Shown one piece after another: positions 24,135 to 33,414 of a DNA stretch of 64,000 bases. The notes beneath the pieces were generated by a model. It was given only the letters and a program-made list of their open reading frames with translations. It did no database searches and was not told the DNA's origin. The DNA lies in contig NZ_CP028092.1 in NCBI RefSeq assembly GCF_005491705.1, positions 2,790,001 to 2,854,000 of the forward strand. The letters run 5' to 3'. Position numbers and translations under genes: made by a program. The DNA is from Pontibacter sp. SGAir0037 (GTDB lineage: Bacteria; Bacteroidota; Bacteroidia; Cytophagales; Hymenobacteraceae). Numbering within the stretch: position 1 is the stretch's first letter; each line of letters opens with the position of its first letter.

Positions 24135-24701
24135 GTGAGCAGAAAAGATCAGATTGAACAGAAAGCAACAGCACTTTTCAAAGCTCATGGCTTTACGGCT
24201 ACTTCTATGCGTGATCTAGCACATGCACTAGGTATAGAGGCTGCCAGTATATATTCCCATATCCGGTCGAAGGAAGAAATTCTTCAGCGCATTTGCTTTA
24301 GAATGGCAGAAGAGTTTTTCGAAGGCATTACAGCTGCCGTATCTGAAGAAGGCACGGCAGTAGACAGACTGAAAAATGCAGTGGCAGCACATGTAGCGGT
24401 ACTTACCCGTAACACAGAGGCTGCGGCAGTTTTCCTGCACGAATGGCGCCATTTAAGTGAGCCTTTCCTGCTTGAGTTTCTGGAAATGCGCGACCGATAC
24501 GAAGCACATTTTAGAGCCATTATCCGCTCCGGTATACATAATGGTGAATTTAAGGTGCCAGACGAAAAGTTTGCAGCCTTAACGATTCTTTCAAGTTTAA
24601 ACTGGATTCATACCTGGTATAAACCTGAAGGTAAAATGTCGGCGCAGGAGATCGCAGATAGCCTTTCGGCTATGCTCCTGAACGGTTTAAGAAACAACTA
24701 A
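24135..24701 (+). CDS. TetR-family repressor, probably PaaR-like
   Basis: The 188-aa protein has an N-terminal TetR helix-turn-helix (residues 2-50, with [19 protein letters not shown] and [11 protein letters not shown]) and a helical ligand-binding domain. It lies between the hydratase and paaA, and its promoter carries a palindrome close to the PaaR site of Thermus, whose effector is phenylacetyl-CoA. Control of the paa genes is therefore a sound inference. GTG at 24135 is preferred to the in-frame TTG at 24108, which overlaps the -7 box. Confidence 0.82.
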   Translation: MSRKDQIEQKATALFKAHGFTATSMRDLAHALGIEAASIYSHIRSKEEILQRICFRMAEEFFEGITAAVSEEGTAVDRLKNAVAAHVAVLTRNTEAAAVFLHEWRHLSEPFLLEFLEMRDRYEAHFRAIIRSGIHNGEFKVPDEKFAALTILSSLNWIHTWYKPEGKMSAQEIADSLSAMLLNGLRNN

Positions 24702-24738
24702 CCTATTACATACTAACCCTAACTAATCTAACTAACCT

Positions 24739-24772
24739 TTGCAGGGCTGGCAACAGCCCTGCAATTATTTCT
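24739..24772 (+). terminator. Terminator between tetR and paaA
   Basis: An 11-bp perfect stem, TTGCAGGGCTG/CAGCCCTGCAA, with a GCAA tetraloop (24739-24764), followed by TTATTTCT. The T-run is weak, so partial read-through into paaA is possible. Confidence 0.7.
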
Positions 24773-24790
24773 GTCTTAAACTATATAAGT

Positions 24791-25777
24791 ATGTACGGAG
24801 GAGGAAATGTTTTTGAAGCAACTAAGTTCGATGATTTACAAGCAGAAGATGCAGCAAAATTAGCTGAATTCGAGGCGCGTATCGAACGCGGTGAAAAAAT
24901 AGAACCCAATGACTGGATGCCACAACTGTATCGTAAGCAGCTAATCCGCATGATAGAGCAGCACGCGCACTCTGAAATCATTGGCGCCCTTCCCGAAGGC
25001 ACCTGGATTACGCGCGCTCCGGGATTCCGACGTAAAATGGCCCAAATGGCTAAAGTACAAGATGAAGTTGGCCATGCACAGTTGTTATATAGTGCCGCCG
25101 AAACATTAGGTAAAAGCCGTGAACAAATGCTCAACGACCTGATCAGCGGCAAAAGCAAGTACTCCAATGTATTTAATTATCCCGCTTTTACCTGGGCCGA
25201 TTCCAATATTATTTCCTGGCTTATTGATGCCGGTGCTATTGTAAATCAAATGGCGAATGCCAGAGGAAGCTACGGCCCTTACTGCCGGGCACTGGAGCGC
25301 ATTTGTGCCGAAGAATCCTTTCATTTAAAGTATGGGCACGATGCGGTGGTACACATGGCTACCGGTACACCTGTGCAGCGTAAAATGATTCAGGAAGCAC
25401 TTAACCGCTGGTGGCCTCCTATCATGACCTTCTTCGGCCCGCCCGATAAAATGAGCATGCACACCGAAACACTCATGCGCTGGAAGGTAAAAATGGCTTC
25501 TAACGACGATTGCCGCCAGCAGTTTCTGGATATGTATGTACCTAAGATCTGGGAATTAGGCTTAACAGTGCCAGACCCTAAGCTGAAGAAGAACCCTGAA
25601 ACAGGTAAATGGGAATACACTGAACCCGACTGGGAGGAATTTAAGCGCGTTATAAACGGCGACGGTCCTTGTAATGCGGAGCGCATTGCTGTTAGAAGGA
25701 CAGCTGAAGAACGTGGTGCCTGGGTAAGAAAAGCCCTTCTGAGCCCTAAAGCCAGATACGTGCGACCTCTGGCTTAA
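24791..25777 (+). CDS. paaA: Phenylacetyl-CoA epoxidase catalytic subunit PaaA
   Basis: PaaA is the di-iron oxygenase subunit that epoxidises the ring of phenylacetyl-CoA. The 328-aa ferritin-like helical protein shows the iron-ligand motifs DEVGHAQ and [10 protein letters not shown]. Length and motifs are those of functional PaaA. It opens the paaABCD operon, 89 nt after the tetR stop with a hairpin between. Confidence 0.95.
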   Translation: MYGGGNVFEATKFDDLQAEDAAKLAEFEARIERGEKIEPNDWMPQLYRKQLIRMIEQHAHSEIIGALPEGTWITRAPGFRRKMAQMAKVQDEVGHAQLLYSAAETLGKSREQMLNDLISGKSKYSNVFNYPAFTWADSNIISWLIDAGAIVNQMANARGSYGPYCRALERICAEESFHLKYGHDAVVHMATGTPVQRKMIQEALNRWWPPIMTFFGPPDKMSMHTETLMRWKVKMASNDDCRQQFLDMYVPKIWELGLTVPDPKLKKNPETGKWEYTEPDWEEFKRVINGDGPCNAERIAVRRTAEERGAWVRKALLSPKARYVRPLA

Positions 25778-25873
25778 CCAAAGGCAGTTAAAAGTTTAAA
25801 ATCGGGAGTGGTTTCTTCTAACTCAGCACTTTTAACTCTTTAATTAAGATAAGTTTTTAACTTACATAAAGCT

Positions 25874-26506
25874 ATGCTAACCTCCCTTGATCCACGTGTA
25901 ACAAGACTACACCTGCCCGACAATGATTTTACTCCTATGGAGCCCAAGCAGGAGTTAGATCAGTTTGAGACGTACGAAGTATTCTACCAGAAAAGAGAGA
26001 ACTCTCCTTATACCTATGTTGGTCCCGTGCATGCTCCTACTGCAGATATTGCCTTTCTTTTTGCAAAAGAACAATACAGTCGCCGGGCCTCTTGTGCAGG
26101 CATGTGGGTTACCCGAACCACCAGCATACAGGTAACTCCTTATGCCGGAGATGGAAAATCGGTATACACTATACTTCACCCCGAAGATCTTACAGGTTCA
26201 GCATCTCTTGAAGAAACCTACGAAATATTTCACCTGAAAAAACGAGGCAAAGCGCATACGCGTGCAGGGCGTGTAGTGGCTACTTCTTATCAGCAGGCTT
26301 TAAAAAAGGCCAAAGAACAATTCGGCGATCTGCTTCCGGTGGTAAACGTGTGGGTGGTAAAAACGCAACATGTGCTACAATCTGCCGAAGAAGATAAAGA
26401 TATGTGGGCAACTCTACCTGAAAAGAAATACCGCGAGCCAACTGCCTATAAAGTGCTGGACAAAATTTCCAAGTTCAAAGAAGCTCAAAAAAATACTCCT
26501 GACTAA
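25874..26506 (+). CDS. paaB: Phenylacetyl-CoA epoxidase subunit PaaB, tandem-domain form
   Basis: PaaB is a small structural subunit of the epoxidase, usually about 95 aa. This one is 210 aa and contains the PaaB fold twice: residues about 33-90 (YEVFYQKR...AKEQYSR...MWVTRT) and about 115-170 (YEIFHLKK...AKEQFGD...VWVVKT). The second copy is followed by a charged tail. Its stop codon overlaps the paaC start by one base. I do not know whether the tandem form is widespread in this phylum. Confidence 0.9.
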   Translation: MLTSLDPRVTRLHLPDNDFTPMEPKQELDQFETYEVFYQKRENSPYTYVGPVHAPTADIAFLFAKEQYSRRASCAGMWVTRTTSIQVTPYAGDGKSVYTILHPEDLTGSASLEETYEIFHLKKRGKAHTRAGRVVATSYQQALKKAKEQFGDLLPVVNVWVVKTQHVLQSAEEDKDMWATLPEKKYREPTAYKVLDKISKFKEAQKNTPD

Positions 26507-27261
26507 TGAATGCACAAGCACTGAAAGACTTATTTTATAAAGTAGCAGACGACCAACTTATTCTGGGGCACCGAAACTCCGAATGGACTGGTTTTGGCCC
26601 GATTCTGGAAGAAGACATTGCTTTTTCGTCGATGGCACAGGACAAAATCGGGCACAGCCTTGCTTTTTATACCTTGCTGCAGGAGCTTGGAGAAGCAGAA
26701 CCGGATACAGTAGCTTTTACGCGCAGTGCCGCCCGGTTTCATAATTGCCAGTTGGTGGAGCTTCCAAACGGAGAGTATGATTTCAGCCTGATGCGCCACT
26801 TCTTATACGACAACGCAGAGATGATTCGCTTCGAGATGTTTAGCCAATCCGCATACGAGCCATTAGCCAAACTGGCTACCAAACTTAAAGGCGAAATAAA
26901 GTACCACGTGCTGCACGCCAACACCTGGATAAAAAATCTTGGTAATTCCACAGAAGAAGCTGTACTTCGCTTGCAGACTTCTTTGCACGAAGCTGTTCCT
27001 TATGCATTAGGCATGTTCGAACTTTCGGCTTTTGAGGAGGAAATGATAGCCGAAGGCATATATGCCGGGGAAGAAGCCGCAAAAGCAGCCTGGCTGGAAC
27101 GTATACAAACTGTGCTGAATGCTACCCAACTACGATTACCAGCAATCGAAACAGTTCGGCCTATACTTGGTGGGCGCTATGGCCAGCATACAGAATATCT
27201 ACAGCCACTTTTAACTGAAATGTCTGAAGTATTTAACTTGGATCCTACTGCGGAGTGGTAG
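26506..27261 (+). CDS. paaC: Phenylacetyl-CoA epoxidase structural subunit PaaC
   Basis: PaaC is the PaaA-like partner that forms the epoxidase core but does not hold the catalytic iron. The 251-aa helical protein has DDQLILGHRNSEW near the start, a usual PaaC feature, and the AQDKIGHS stretch. It is translationally coupled to paaB and paaD (one-base overlap and one-base gap). Confidence 0.94.
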   Translation: MNAQALKDLFYKVADDQLILGHRNSEWTGFGPILEEDIAFSSMAQDKIGHSLAFYTLLQELGEAEPDTVAFTRSAARFHNCQLVELPNGEYDFSLMRHFLYDNAEMIRFEMFSQSAYEPLAKLATKLKGEIKYHVLHANTWIKNLGNSTEEAVLRLQTSLHEAVPYALGMFELSAFEEEMIAEGIYAGEEAAKAAWLERIQTVLNATQLRLPAIETVRPILGGRYGQHTEYLQPLLTEMSEVFNLDPTAEW

Positions 27262-27262
27262 T

Positions 27263-27748
27263 ATGCCTGTCTCGAAAGAAGAAATATTGCTGCTGCTGGA
27301 GGAAGTAAAAGATCCGGAAATACCTGTTCTTTCGCTCCTCGACCTTGGTGTGATTACAGGAGTAGAAGTAGCGCCTGACGGTGATGTGAAGGTACACATG
27401 ACTCCTACTTTTGCCGGCTGTCCTGCCATGGAATATATGAAAAAAGAAGTAGAGTTAACACTCGAAAAGCACGGCATTACCAGCTATACTGTTTCCATGA
27501 CTTTTGATGAACCCTGGAACAGTAACAAGATATCTGAAAAAGGACGTAAGGCATTAAAGGAATTCGGACTGGCTCCCCCGCCACAGTATAACATGGTGCT
27601 TGATCTGGAGATTCTGGAGTATGCAACGTGCCCTTATTGCAACAGCACTAACACAACGCTTCGCACCCCTTTTGGTCCCACCCTTTGCCGCTCCATGCAC
27701 TACTGCAACGACTGCAGGCAAATGTTTGAGCAGTTTAAGCCCCTGTAG
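27263..27748 (+). CDS. paaD: PaaD, MIP18-like maturation factor of the epoxidase
   Basis: The 161-aa protein has an N-terminal DUF59/MIP18-type domain (VKDPEIPVLSLLDLGVI, with the reactive Cys in FAGCPAM) and a C-terminal four-Cys zinc-ribbon-like part (CPYC...C...CNDC). PaaD is thought to help Fe-S cluster assembly of the reductase PaaE. It ends the paaABCD run. Confidence 0.92.
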   Translation: MPVSKEEILLLLEEVKDPEIPVLSLLDLGVITGVEVAPDGDVKVHMTPTFAGCPAMEYMKKEVELTLEKHGITSYTVSMTFDEPWNSNKISEKGRKALKEFGLAPPPQYNMVLDLEILEYATCPYCNSTNTTLRTPFGPTLCRSMHYCNDCRQMFEQFKPL

Positions 27749-27853
27749 CATTTCGTATTACCTTTGTTGCCGTGTCTCCTATTGTAGCGGCCAAGGCCCC
27801 TATCATAACTCCTGTATCCGGCAGATATATCCCTAACTTTGTTGCGGCTATAA

Positions 27854-27886
27854 AAATAAAGCCCCGGCAAGTTGATTTACCGGGGC
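27854..27886 (-). terminator. Terminator after the M3 peptidase gene
   Basis: A 7-bp GC stem GCCCCGG/CCGGGGC (27861-27867 and 27880-27886), followed on the minus strand by TTTATTTTTAT. It lies 26 nt past the M3 stop and also faces paaD read-through. Confidence 0.7.
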
Positions 27887-27912
27887 CAATAAATGCTATG
27901 GATGTATCAGCG

Positions 27913-29643
27913 CTATAATTTCTCCATCTCTTCCTGCACAAAGTCGGCCAGGCTTTTAATATAATCGGTGCTAAAGTCAAACTTAATACCGGCTGCTTCA
28001 TAAACCTCACCTATCGAAACAGTGTATCCCAGGCTCAGGGCACGTTTGTAGGCGGCTAAACCTTCTGTCGGGTTTCCTTTGTAGTTTTTCCAGACGGCAA
28101 CTGCTCCAAGCTGCGCCATGGCATATTCTATGTAATAGAAAGGCACTTCATATATATGCAGCTGCTTTTGCCATAAATACGGCTTAAACTGCTCCAGCCC
28201 CTCCCAGTTCACCTCTTTATGATTAAACTGTTCATAAATACTTACCCATTCCTGCTTGCGCTCCTCCTGGGTATGCTGTGCATTTACATAGAGCCAATGC
28301 TGGAATTTATCTACGGTAGCTACCCAAGGGAAAGTCTCGAGCACACTCTCCAGGTGTGTACGCTTGGCACGGCGGAGTTCATCTTCATCTTCGAAGAATG
28401 TATCCCAATGAACCATCGAAATCAACTCCATCGACATAGAGGCAAGCTCTGCCACTTCAGAAGGCGGATGTTTGAAAGCACCTAATGTAAGGCCACGGGT
28501 CAGGAAGGAATGCACGGCATGCCCGCCTTCGTGCAACATGGTAATTACATCGCGCAAGCTGGAGGTGGCATTCATAAAGATGAAAGGAACACCAATCTCA
28601 TCCAGAGGATAATTGTAACCTCCCGGCGCTTTACCCTTTCTGGATTCCAGATCGAGATGCCCCATGGCGCGCATGGTAGCCAGACAATCGCCCAGGTAAG
28701 TATCCAGCTTATAAAACACCTGTACGGTTTTCTCCAGCAACTCTTCCCCCGACTTGAACGGCTCCAGTGGCTTTTTCCCACTTGGGTCCACATCCAGATC
28801 CCATGGTCTTAGCTCATCCAGATTAAGTTGCTGCTTTCTTTCCTGGTCTATTTTGGTTAATAGCGGCACAATGGTTTGCTCAATAGAAGCATGAAAATCG
28901 AAACAGTCCTGCGGAGTATAGTCGAAGCGGCCCATAGCGGCAAACATATAATCACGGAAGTTTGCGAAACCTGCATTTTGAGCCACCTGGTTACGCAGCC
29001 GAAGCAGCTCGTCAAACAGATCGTCTAACTTCTGGCGGTCTTCCAGCCTACGCGCCTGAATCAGTCGCCATGCCTCCTCTCTTTCCTGCCGGTTGTTGCG
29101 TTTCAGGCGATCAGCGGCACGTTGCAGGGTAACTTCCTCGCCATCCAGGGTAACTATCATAGCACCTGTAATGGCGGCATATTGCTGCTGCTTGGTACTG
29201 ATTTCCGTTTGCAGGGCAATATTTTCTTCACGGAAAATTTCCAGCGCCCGCCTAACCTGCCGCAGGTAAATGCGGTATTTTTCCTGATCGAGCTCGCCGA
29301 TAAAAGGCGACTGCATCAGTTTCTGATTCAGATCATGATCGTAGGGCGCAATTTTAGGTTCAATTTCCGTAACGAAATACTGAAATGCTTTGGTGCTGTC
29401 TTCGTTCTGTGTATCGCAGGTCATGCGAATATAACGCCAGCCTAAATCCTCCGATAAAACGCTTTCCAGTTCACTTCGGTCGGACATCCATTTCTCCAGT
29501 TCTTCCACTGAATTGATTTGCCTTGTCTTAAGCTCATCAAGGTAAGGTTGGATAGTTTCCCATTTTTCAACTGCGAAATCTTCCGCCATATAGTTTCTGG
29601 GCTTGCGCTTCAGAGCTTTGATATTTGTTTCAGGTGAGATCAT
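27913..29643 (-). CDS. M3 family oligoendopeptidase
   Basis: This 576-aa zinc metallopeptidase has HEGGH at 371-375 within MLHEGGHAVHSF, with the second-helix Glu expected about 25 residues later (SMELISM). The family cleaves short peptides in the cytoplasm; no signal peptide is seen. It sits between paaD and paaE on the minus strand and has no evident link to phenylacetate. Confidence 0.93.
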   Translation of the reverse strand: MISPETNIKALKRKPRNYMAEDFAVEKWETIQPYLDELKTRQINSVEELEKWMSDRSELESVLSEDLGWRYIRMTCDTQNEDSTKAFQYFVTEIEPKIAPYDHDLNQKLMQSPFIGELDQEKYRIYLRQVRRALEIFREENIALQTEISTKQQQYAAITGAMIVTLDGEEVTLQRAADRLKRNNRQEREEAWRLIQARRLEDRQKLDDLFDELLRLRNQVAQNAGFANFRDYMFAAMGRFDYTPQDCFDFHASIEQTIVPLLTKIDQERKQQLNLDELRPWDLDVDPSGKKPLEPFKSGEELLEKTVQVFYKLDTYLGDCLATMRAMGHLDLESRKGKAPGGYNYPLDEIGVPFIFMNATSSLRDVITMLHEGGHAVHSFLTRGLTLGAFKHPPSEVAELASMSMELISMVHWDTFFEDEDELRRAKRTHLESVLETFPWVATVDKFQHWLYVNAQHTQEERKQEWVSIYEQFNHKEVNWEGLEQFKPYLWQKQLHIYEVPFYYIEYAMAQLGAVAVWKNYKGNPTEGLAAYKRALSLGYTVSIGEVYEAAGIKFDFSTDYIKSLADFVQEEMEKL

Positions 29644-29694
29644 ATTAGTTTACGTAATAATGAGGTAATATAAGTAGTTCATTCCAAAGTACAA

Positions 29695-29740
29695 AAAAAG
29701 CTGTGGTGTATCATGAAAACATGCTACACCACAGCTTTTT
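29695..29740 (-). terminator. Terminator between paaE and the M3 peptidase
   Basis: 16-bp perfect arms AAAAAGCTGTGGTGTA (29695-29710) and the complement (29725-29740). The 14-nt loop is itself CATG-AAAA-CATG. Both sides carry A/T runs, so it can work in both directions; it ends the paaE transcript. Confidence 0.85.
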
Positions 29741-29757
29741 AATACGGGTTTTACAGA

Positions 29758-30912
29758 CTATCCGATTTCGATCACAACATTATCAGACAGCGGATGCCCC
29801 ACACAATTCAGCACATAACCTTCTTCAATTTCGGCATCGGATAAGCCTTCCCGCTCGTCTAAATGTACTTTTCCACTCAGGCACTTGCCCCTGCAGGCGG
29901 TGCACAAGCCAGCCTGGCAGGAATACGGCAGGTCTATATCCTGCTCCAGGGCCGCCTCCAGAATTGTCTGGTCCGGCAGCACCTCAACACTATATTCTGC
30001 CCCCTCATAAATTAGCGTTACGGTTTGTGTTGCAAGCTCACCATCTTCTTCCGATGCCATCACATCGCCATGCTGCTGCTCCTGTTGCTCCAATCCTTTG
30101 CTGCTTACAAAGCTTTCTCTGAAGACACATTCAGCAGGCACATGTAAAACTTGCAAGCCCTTTTGCACCTCCTCCATCATGCCTTCAGGTCCGCACATAA
30201 AATACACGCCATTAGAAATTTTGGACAGGTTGAGGCGCTCCAGAATTTTAATGATCATACTCTGGTTCATTCTTCCCTGGTGCTGGTTTAAGGCTGATGT
30301 GGCGTCAGCAGGCTTTGGCTTTGCCAGACCTAGCCGCTGCAAAAGCCCCGGACCTTTACGCCCCTGCTGAGGCTGGCTGTAAATATATTCAACATGCAGG
30401 CGCTCAGAGTACTGTTTCTCCAGTTGTGCCAGTTGCTCTTTAAATATTACGGTATTTTCATTTCTATTACCATAAAGTAAGGTTACTTTACTTTCAGGCT
30501 CCTCGAGCAGCACTGTTCTTAAAATAGACATCAGCGGTGTAATGCCACTGCCTGCCCCAAATAAAATAACATTGCGCTTATTACTTGCTTCGCAAGTGAG
30601 ACAGAAGTTACCAACAGGAGCCATTACCTCCATCTCTTGCCCTACCTTAACATGGTTGGGCAGGTAATTAGAAACAAGCCCGCCTTTTACTCTTTTCACT
30701 GTCACAGACAACCGGGGTGCCTCTTTCGGAGTACTACAAAGAGAATACGAGCGCCTCACTTTTTTACCGCCTATTGGCAGAATCAGCGTCAGGAACTGGC
30801 CAGGTTTATAAGCTATGGTTTCTTTTAAAGGATGCTCAAAATGTAAGGTAATAGCATCTGAAGTTTCGTGGGTAATGTCCACTACCTTCAGATTTAAATA
30901 AGGGTTACTCAT
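29758..30912 (-). CDS. paaE: Phenylacetyl-CoA epoxidase reductase PaaE
   Basis: PaaE passes electrons from NAD(P)H to the PaaA di-iron site. The 384-aa protein has an N-terminal FAD-binding domain (RRSYSLCS), an NAD-binding domain (FGAGSGITPLMSI) and a C-terminal plant-type 2Fe-2S domain with CQAGLCTACRGKC and a later Cys in NCVGHP. It lies 2 kb from paaD, on the opposite strand, with an unrelated peptidase gene between. Confidence 0.9.
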   Translation of the reverse strand: MSNPYLNLKVVDITHETSDAITLHFEHPLKETIAYKPGQFLTLILPIGGKKVRRSYSLCSTPKEAPRLSVTVKRVKGGLVSNYLPNHVKVGQEMEVMAPVGNFCLTCEASNKRNVILFGAGSGITPLMSILRTVLLEEPESKVTLLYGNRNENTVIFKEQLAQLEKQYSERLHVEYIYSQPQQGRKGPGLLQRLGLAKPKPADATSALNQHQGRMNQSMIIKILERLNLSKISNGVYFMCGPEGMMEEVQKGLQVLHVPAECVFRESFVSSKGLEQQEQQHGDVMASEEDGELATQTVTLIYEGAEYSVEVLPDQTILEAALEQDIDLPYSCQAGLCTACRGKCLSGKVHLDEREGLSDAEIEEGYVLNCVGHPLSDNVVIEIG

Positions 30913-31094
30913 AATTCTTATGAATTAACTAGAAATTTATTGCTCTTAAACATGAAACTGCCCCGAAAGTTACGATAATATGATACGGACAGAAAAACAT
31001 TCTTGTTAAAATAGCGTTTCTGATATAGACTTGAAATTACACATAGCAAAATCTATATAAATATTAGAACGATAATTTAAAAATATTCTGCAAT

Positions 31095-31127
31095 TTTGCA
31101 TTAAGCTCTTAGAGCAGTATATACTTG
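31095..31127 (+). promoter_or_regulatory. Probable promoter of the HNH-AP2 gene
   Basis: TTTG (31095-31098), a 21-bp spacer and TATACTTG (31120-31127), one mismatch from TAnnTTTG. The gene starts 58 nt further on. Confidence 0.45.
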
Positions 31128-31185
31128 GTAATGAGGATTATCTATTCCAAGTCCGTTCTTTTCATAACGACCATTCATAATACTG

Positions 31186-31737
31186 ATGCTTTACAAATTA
31201 ACACTTAAGAACTGTGAAAAAACCGTAGTAGTAGATGACCGAACCTACGAGTACATTCAAAACAATGCGTATCTGCAGCAGATTGAATTTCTGAAGCACC
31301 TGCGCATTCACTCCAATGGCTATGCTTTCTTCCAGAAAAACTGGCCACTTAAAAATGGCAAGTATCGCAACGAAACCATTTACCTGCACAAAATGATTTG
31401 CGAGCAGCTGGTAGAGCGCCCTGAAAGCGACATTAAACTTTATGTTCATTTTAAGAATGGCAATAAATTAGATTGCCGCCTCGATAATCTGGAGTGGGCA
31501 CCTCTTTGCAAAATTGTGCGCAATACCTCAAAAACAGAAAATAAGTTAGGTGTAAGAGGTGTACATAAAGAAGCACAAAAGTATCGTGCTATTATCCATT
31601 ACAACAAGCAACGCATTAACCTAGGTACCTTCGAAACGCTACAGGAAGCTGCTTTGGCCTACAGCAAAAAGTCAGAGGAGTTGTTTGGCAAAACAAAAAG
31701 CCTGAAAACACTCTCAAAGTATGTAGAAGCAACCTAA
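31186..31737 (+). CDS. Degenerate HNH-type protein with C-terminal AP2 domain
   Basis: The 183-aa protein has an N-terminal part resembling HNH homing endonucleases (LHKMICEQL near 67, then the VDHxNGN-DNR-NL-like block at 87-102) and an AP2/ERF-like DNA-binding domain at about 119-170 (KLGVRGVHKE...INLGTFETLQEAALAYS). In the HNH block the usual DH reads H88-F89 and the Asn of DNR reads C97, so nuclease activity is doubtful. It may be a domesticated DNA-binding protein. No other mobile-element gene is nearby. Confidence 0.65.
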   Translation: MLYKLTLKNCEKTVVVDDRTYEYIQNNAYLQQIEFLKHLRIHSNGYAFFQKNWPLKNGKYRNETIYLHKMICEQLVERPESDIKLYVHFKNGNKLDCRLDNLEWAPLCKIVRNTSKTENKLGVRGVHKEAQKYRAIIHYNKQRINLGTFETLQEAALAYSKKSEELFGKTKSLKTLSKYVEAT

Positions 31738-31784
31738 ACTTCTTATACTTGCACTGGCGGCACAAACGCCGCTCCCTAAAGCTT

Positions 31785-32489
31785 ATGGATACCCCGGAAG
31801 AACTTAGCGAATTGCTAAGGCAAAACAGTACTGCCTTTTCAAAAGTAATTACTTCTGATTTAAATAGCGATCACGTTTGCCGCTTAGACTTTACAGCGGC
31901 AAACTCTCTTTTATTAAATACCGATCTCCGCGACACTGCCTTATTCGACAAGGCAGTACAGCAAATGCTTGCAGCGCAAAACGCCACTATAGGCATAGGA
32001 GGTTATTTAGAAGATCGTTCCATTTACAGTCGCAGCAAGCACTTCAGCACACCTGCCGCTAACCGAAACCTGCACCTCGGCATAGATATTTGGATGGAGG
32101 CCGGTACTCCCATTTTTACCCCACTCGATGCTACCGTGCATAGTTTCCAGAACAATGATCATTTTGGCGACTACGGCCCTACCATTATTCTGCAGCACGA
32201 ACTGCATAGCCGTACCTTTTACACGCTGTACGGGCACTTAAGCCGTACATCTTTATCAGGACTGGAAGAAGTAGGTAAGCCTTTCAAAAAAGGAGATCAG
32301 ATTGCAAGCCTCGGCCCATACCCAGAAAACGGCAACTGGCCTCCCCACCTGCACTTTCAGATAATAGGTGATATGGGTGGTAAATCCGGCGATTTTCCTG
32401 GAGTGGCATTAAGCTCGGATAAGGCTTTTTACGAAGCACTTTGCCCTAATCCCAACCTGATCCTGCAAAGCAGGCACCTGCCCCTGTAA
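31785..32489 (+). CDS. M23-fold peptidase without signal peptide
   Basis: The 234-aa protein has all LytM-type motifs: H97-xxx-D101 (HLGID), H151 (YGHLS) and H188-L-H190. M23 enzymes cut peptidoglycan cross-bridges outside the cytoplasm, yet no signal peptide or membrane helix is visible. ATG at 31785 is chosen over an upstream frame opening at 31749 because a -7-like TATACTTG sits at 31744-31751. The true substrate and location are unknown. Confidence 0.75.
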   Translation: MDTPEELSELLRQNSTAFSKVITSDLNSDHVCRLDFTAANSLLLNTDLRDTALFDKAVQQMLAAQNATIGIGGYLEDRSIYSRSKHFSTPAANRNLHLGIDIWMEAGTPIFTPLDATVHSFQNNDHFGDYGPTIILQHELHSRTFYTLYGHLSRTSLSGLEEVGKPFKKGDQIASLGPYPENGNWPPHLHFQIIGDMGGKSGDFPGVALSSDKAFYEALCPNPNLILQSRHLPL

Positions 32490-32583
32490 TTGACTTTGCC
32501 TGAATTTTAAAGCATCTTTGCCAGCTATAGCATAAACATTACTATCTCTGTAGCTTTTTATTTCCATTTTCCCGATTCCCCTT

Positions 32584-33408
32584 ATGTTCTCATTAGACTT
32601 CTTTGAGCAGTACAGCCATGTGGTAACGAATTTTGTAATGGTATATGGCATGAAGCTGGTTTCAGCTGCTCTAACCCTACTCATCGGATTATGGGTTATC
32701 AAGCGCATCAGCAATATGATCTATAATCTGATGGTGCGCAAAAACGTAGATCTATCGCTACGCCCATTTCTGAACAACCTGATCAGCATTATTCTTCGCA
32801 TATTACTGCTTGTGCTGGTTATAGCGCAGTTGGGAGTAGAGATGACCTCCTTTATTGCGGTGCTGGGTTCAGCTGGTCTGGCCATTGGTTTAGCCTTGCA
32901 AGGCAGCCTTTCGAATTTTGCAGGCGGAGTTTTAATCTTAACGATAAAGCCTTTCCGGGTGGGAGACTTTATCGAGGCACAGGGGCAGATGGGTACCGTA
33001 CACATGATCAACATTTTTAATACCGTAATTAAAACAGGAAACAACCAGGTGATCTATATGCCTAACGGTCCGCTGGCTTCCAGTGTGGTTATTAATTATT
33101 CAGTTGAGCCAACCCGACGGATGGAGCTTAACCTCGTGATAAGTCCACAAAATGATCTGGCTGCTGTAAAGCGCCTGTTGCAGGAGCTAATCGATGCCGA
33201 TGCACGTATTCTGACTGACCCTGCTCCTGTAATTGCCGTAACAGCTTTTACAGAATATTCTTTAACTATCAGCATGCGCCTTTGGGCTAAGAAAGAAGAA
33301 TTCTGGCCGCTTAACTGGGAAATGAACGAGCGGGTAAAAACTGTGTTTGAGCAGAATGGCATTAAAATGCCTGCGCCTATCCAGAAGCGGGAGATTGTGC
33401 AGGTATAG
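32584..33408 (+). CDS. mscS: Small-conductance mechanosensitive channel MscS
   Basis: MscS channels release solutes on hypo-osmotic shock. The 274-aa protein has three N-terminal membrane segments, the pore-lining helix rich in Gly and Ala (GSAGLAIGLALQGSLSNFAGG), and the cytoplasmic beta/alpha domain with PFRVGDFIE. The length is close to the canonical E. coli MscS (286 aa). It is convergent with the next gene, only 6 nt apart. Confidence 0.92.
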   Translation: MFSLDFFEQYSHVVTNFVMVYGMKLVSAALTLLIGLWVIKRISNMIYNLMVRKNVDLSLRPFLNNLISIILRILLLVLVIAQLGVEMTSFIAVLGSAGLAIGLALQGSLSNFAGGVLILTIKPFRVGDFIEAQGQMGTVHMINIFNTVIKTGNNQVIYMPNGPLASSVVINYSVEPTRRMELNLVISPQNDLAAVKRLLQELIDADARILTDPAPVIAVTAFTEYSLTISMRLWAKKEEFWPLNWEMNERVKTVFEQNGIKMPAPIQKREIVQV

Positions 33409-33414
33409 CGCCTA

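Noticed and set aside
27735..28010. A 91-codon minus-strand frame overlapping the M3 gene end, with a hydrophobic tail.
   Set aside because: It crosses the terminator hairpin and overlaps both neighbouring genes; no start signal and no family resemblance.
31186..31737. An active homing endonuclease or a prophage remnant.
   Set aside because: Catalytic positions are altered and no intron, integrase or phage gene is present around it.
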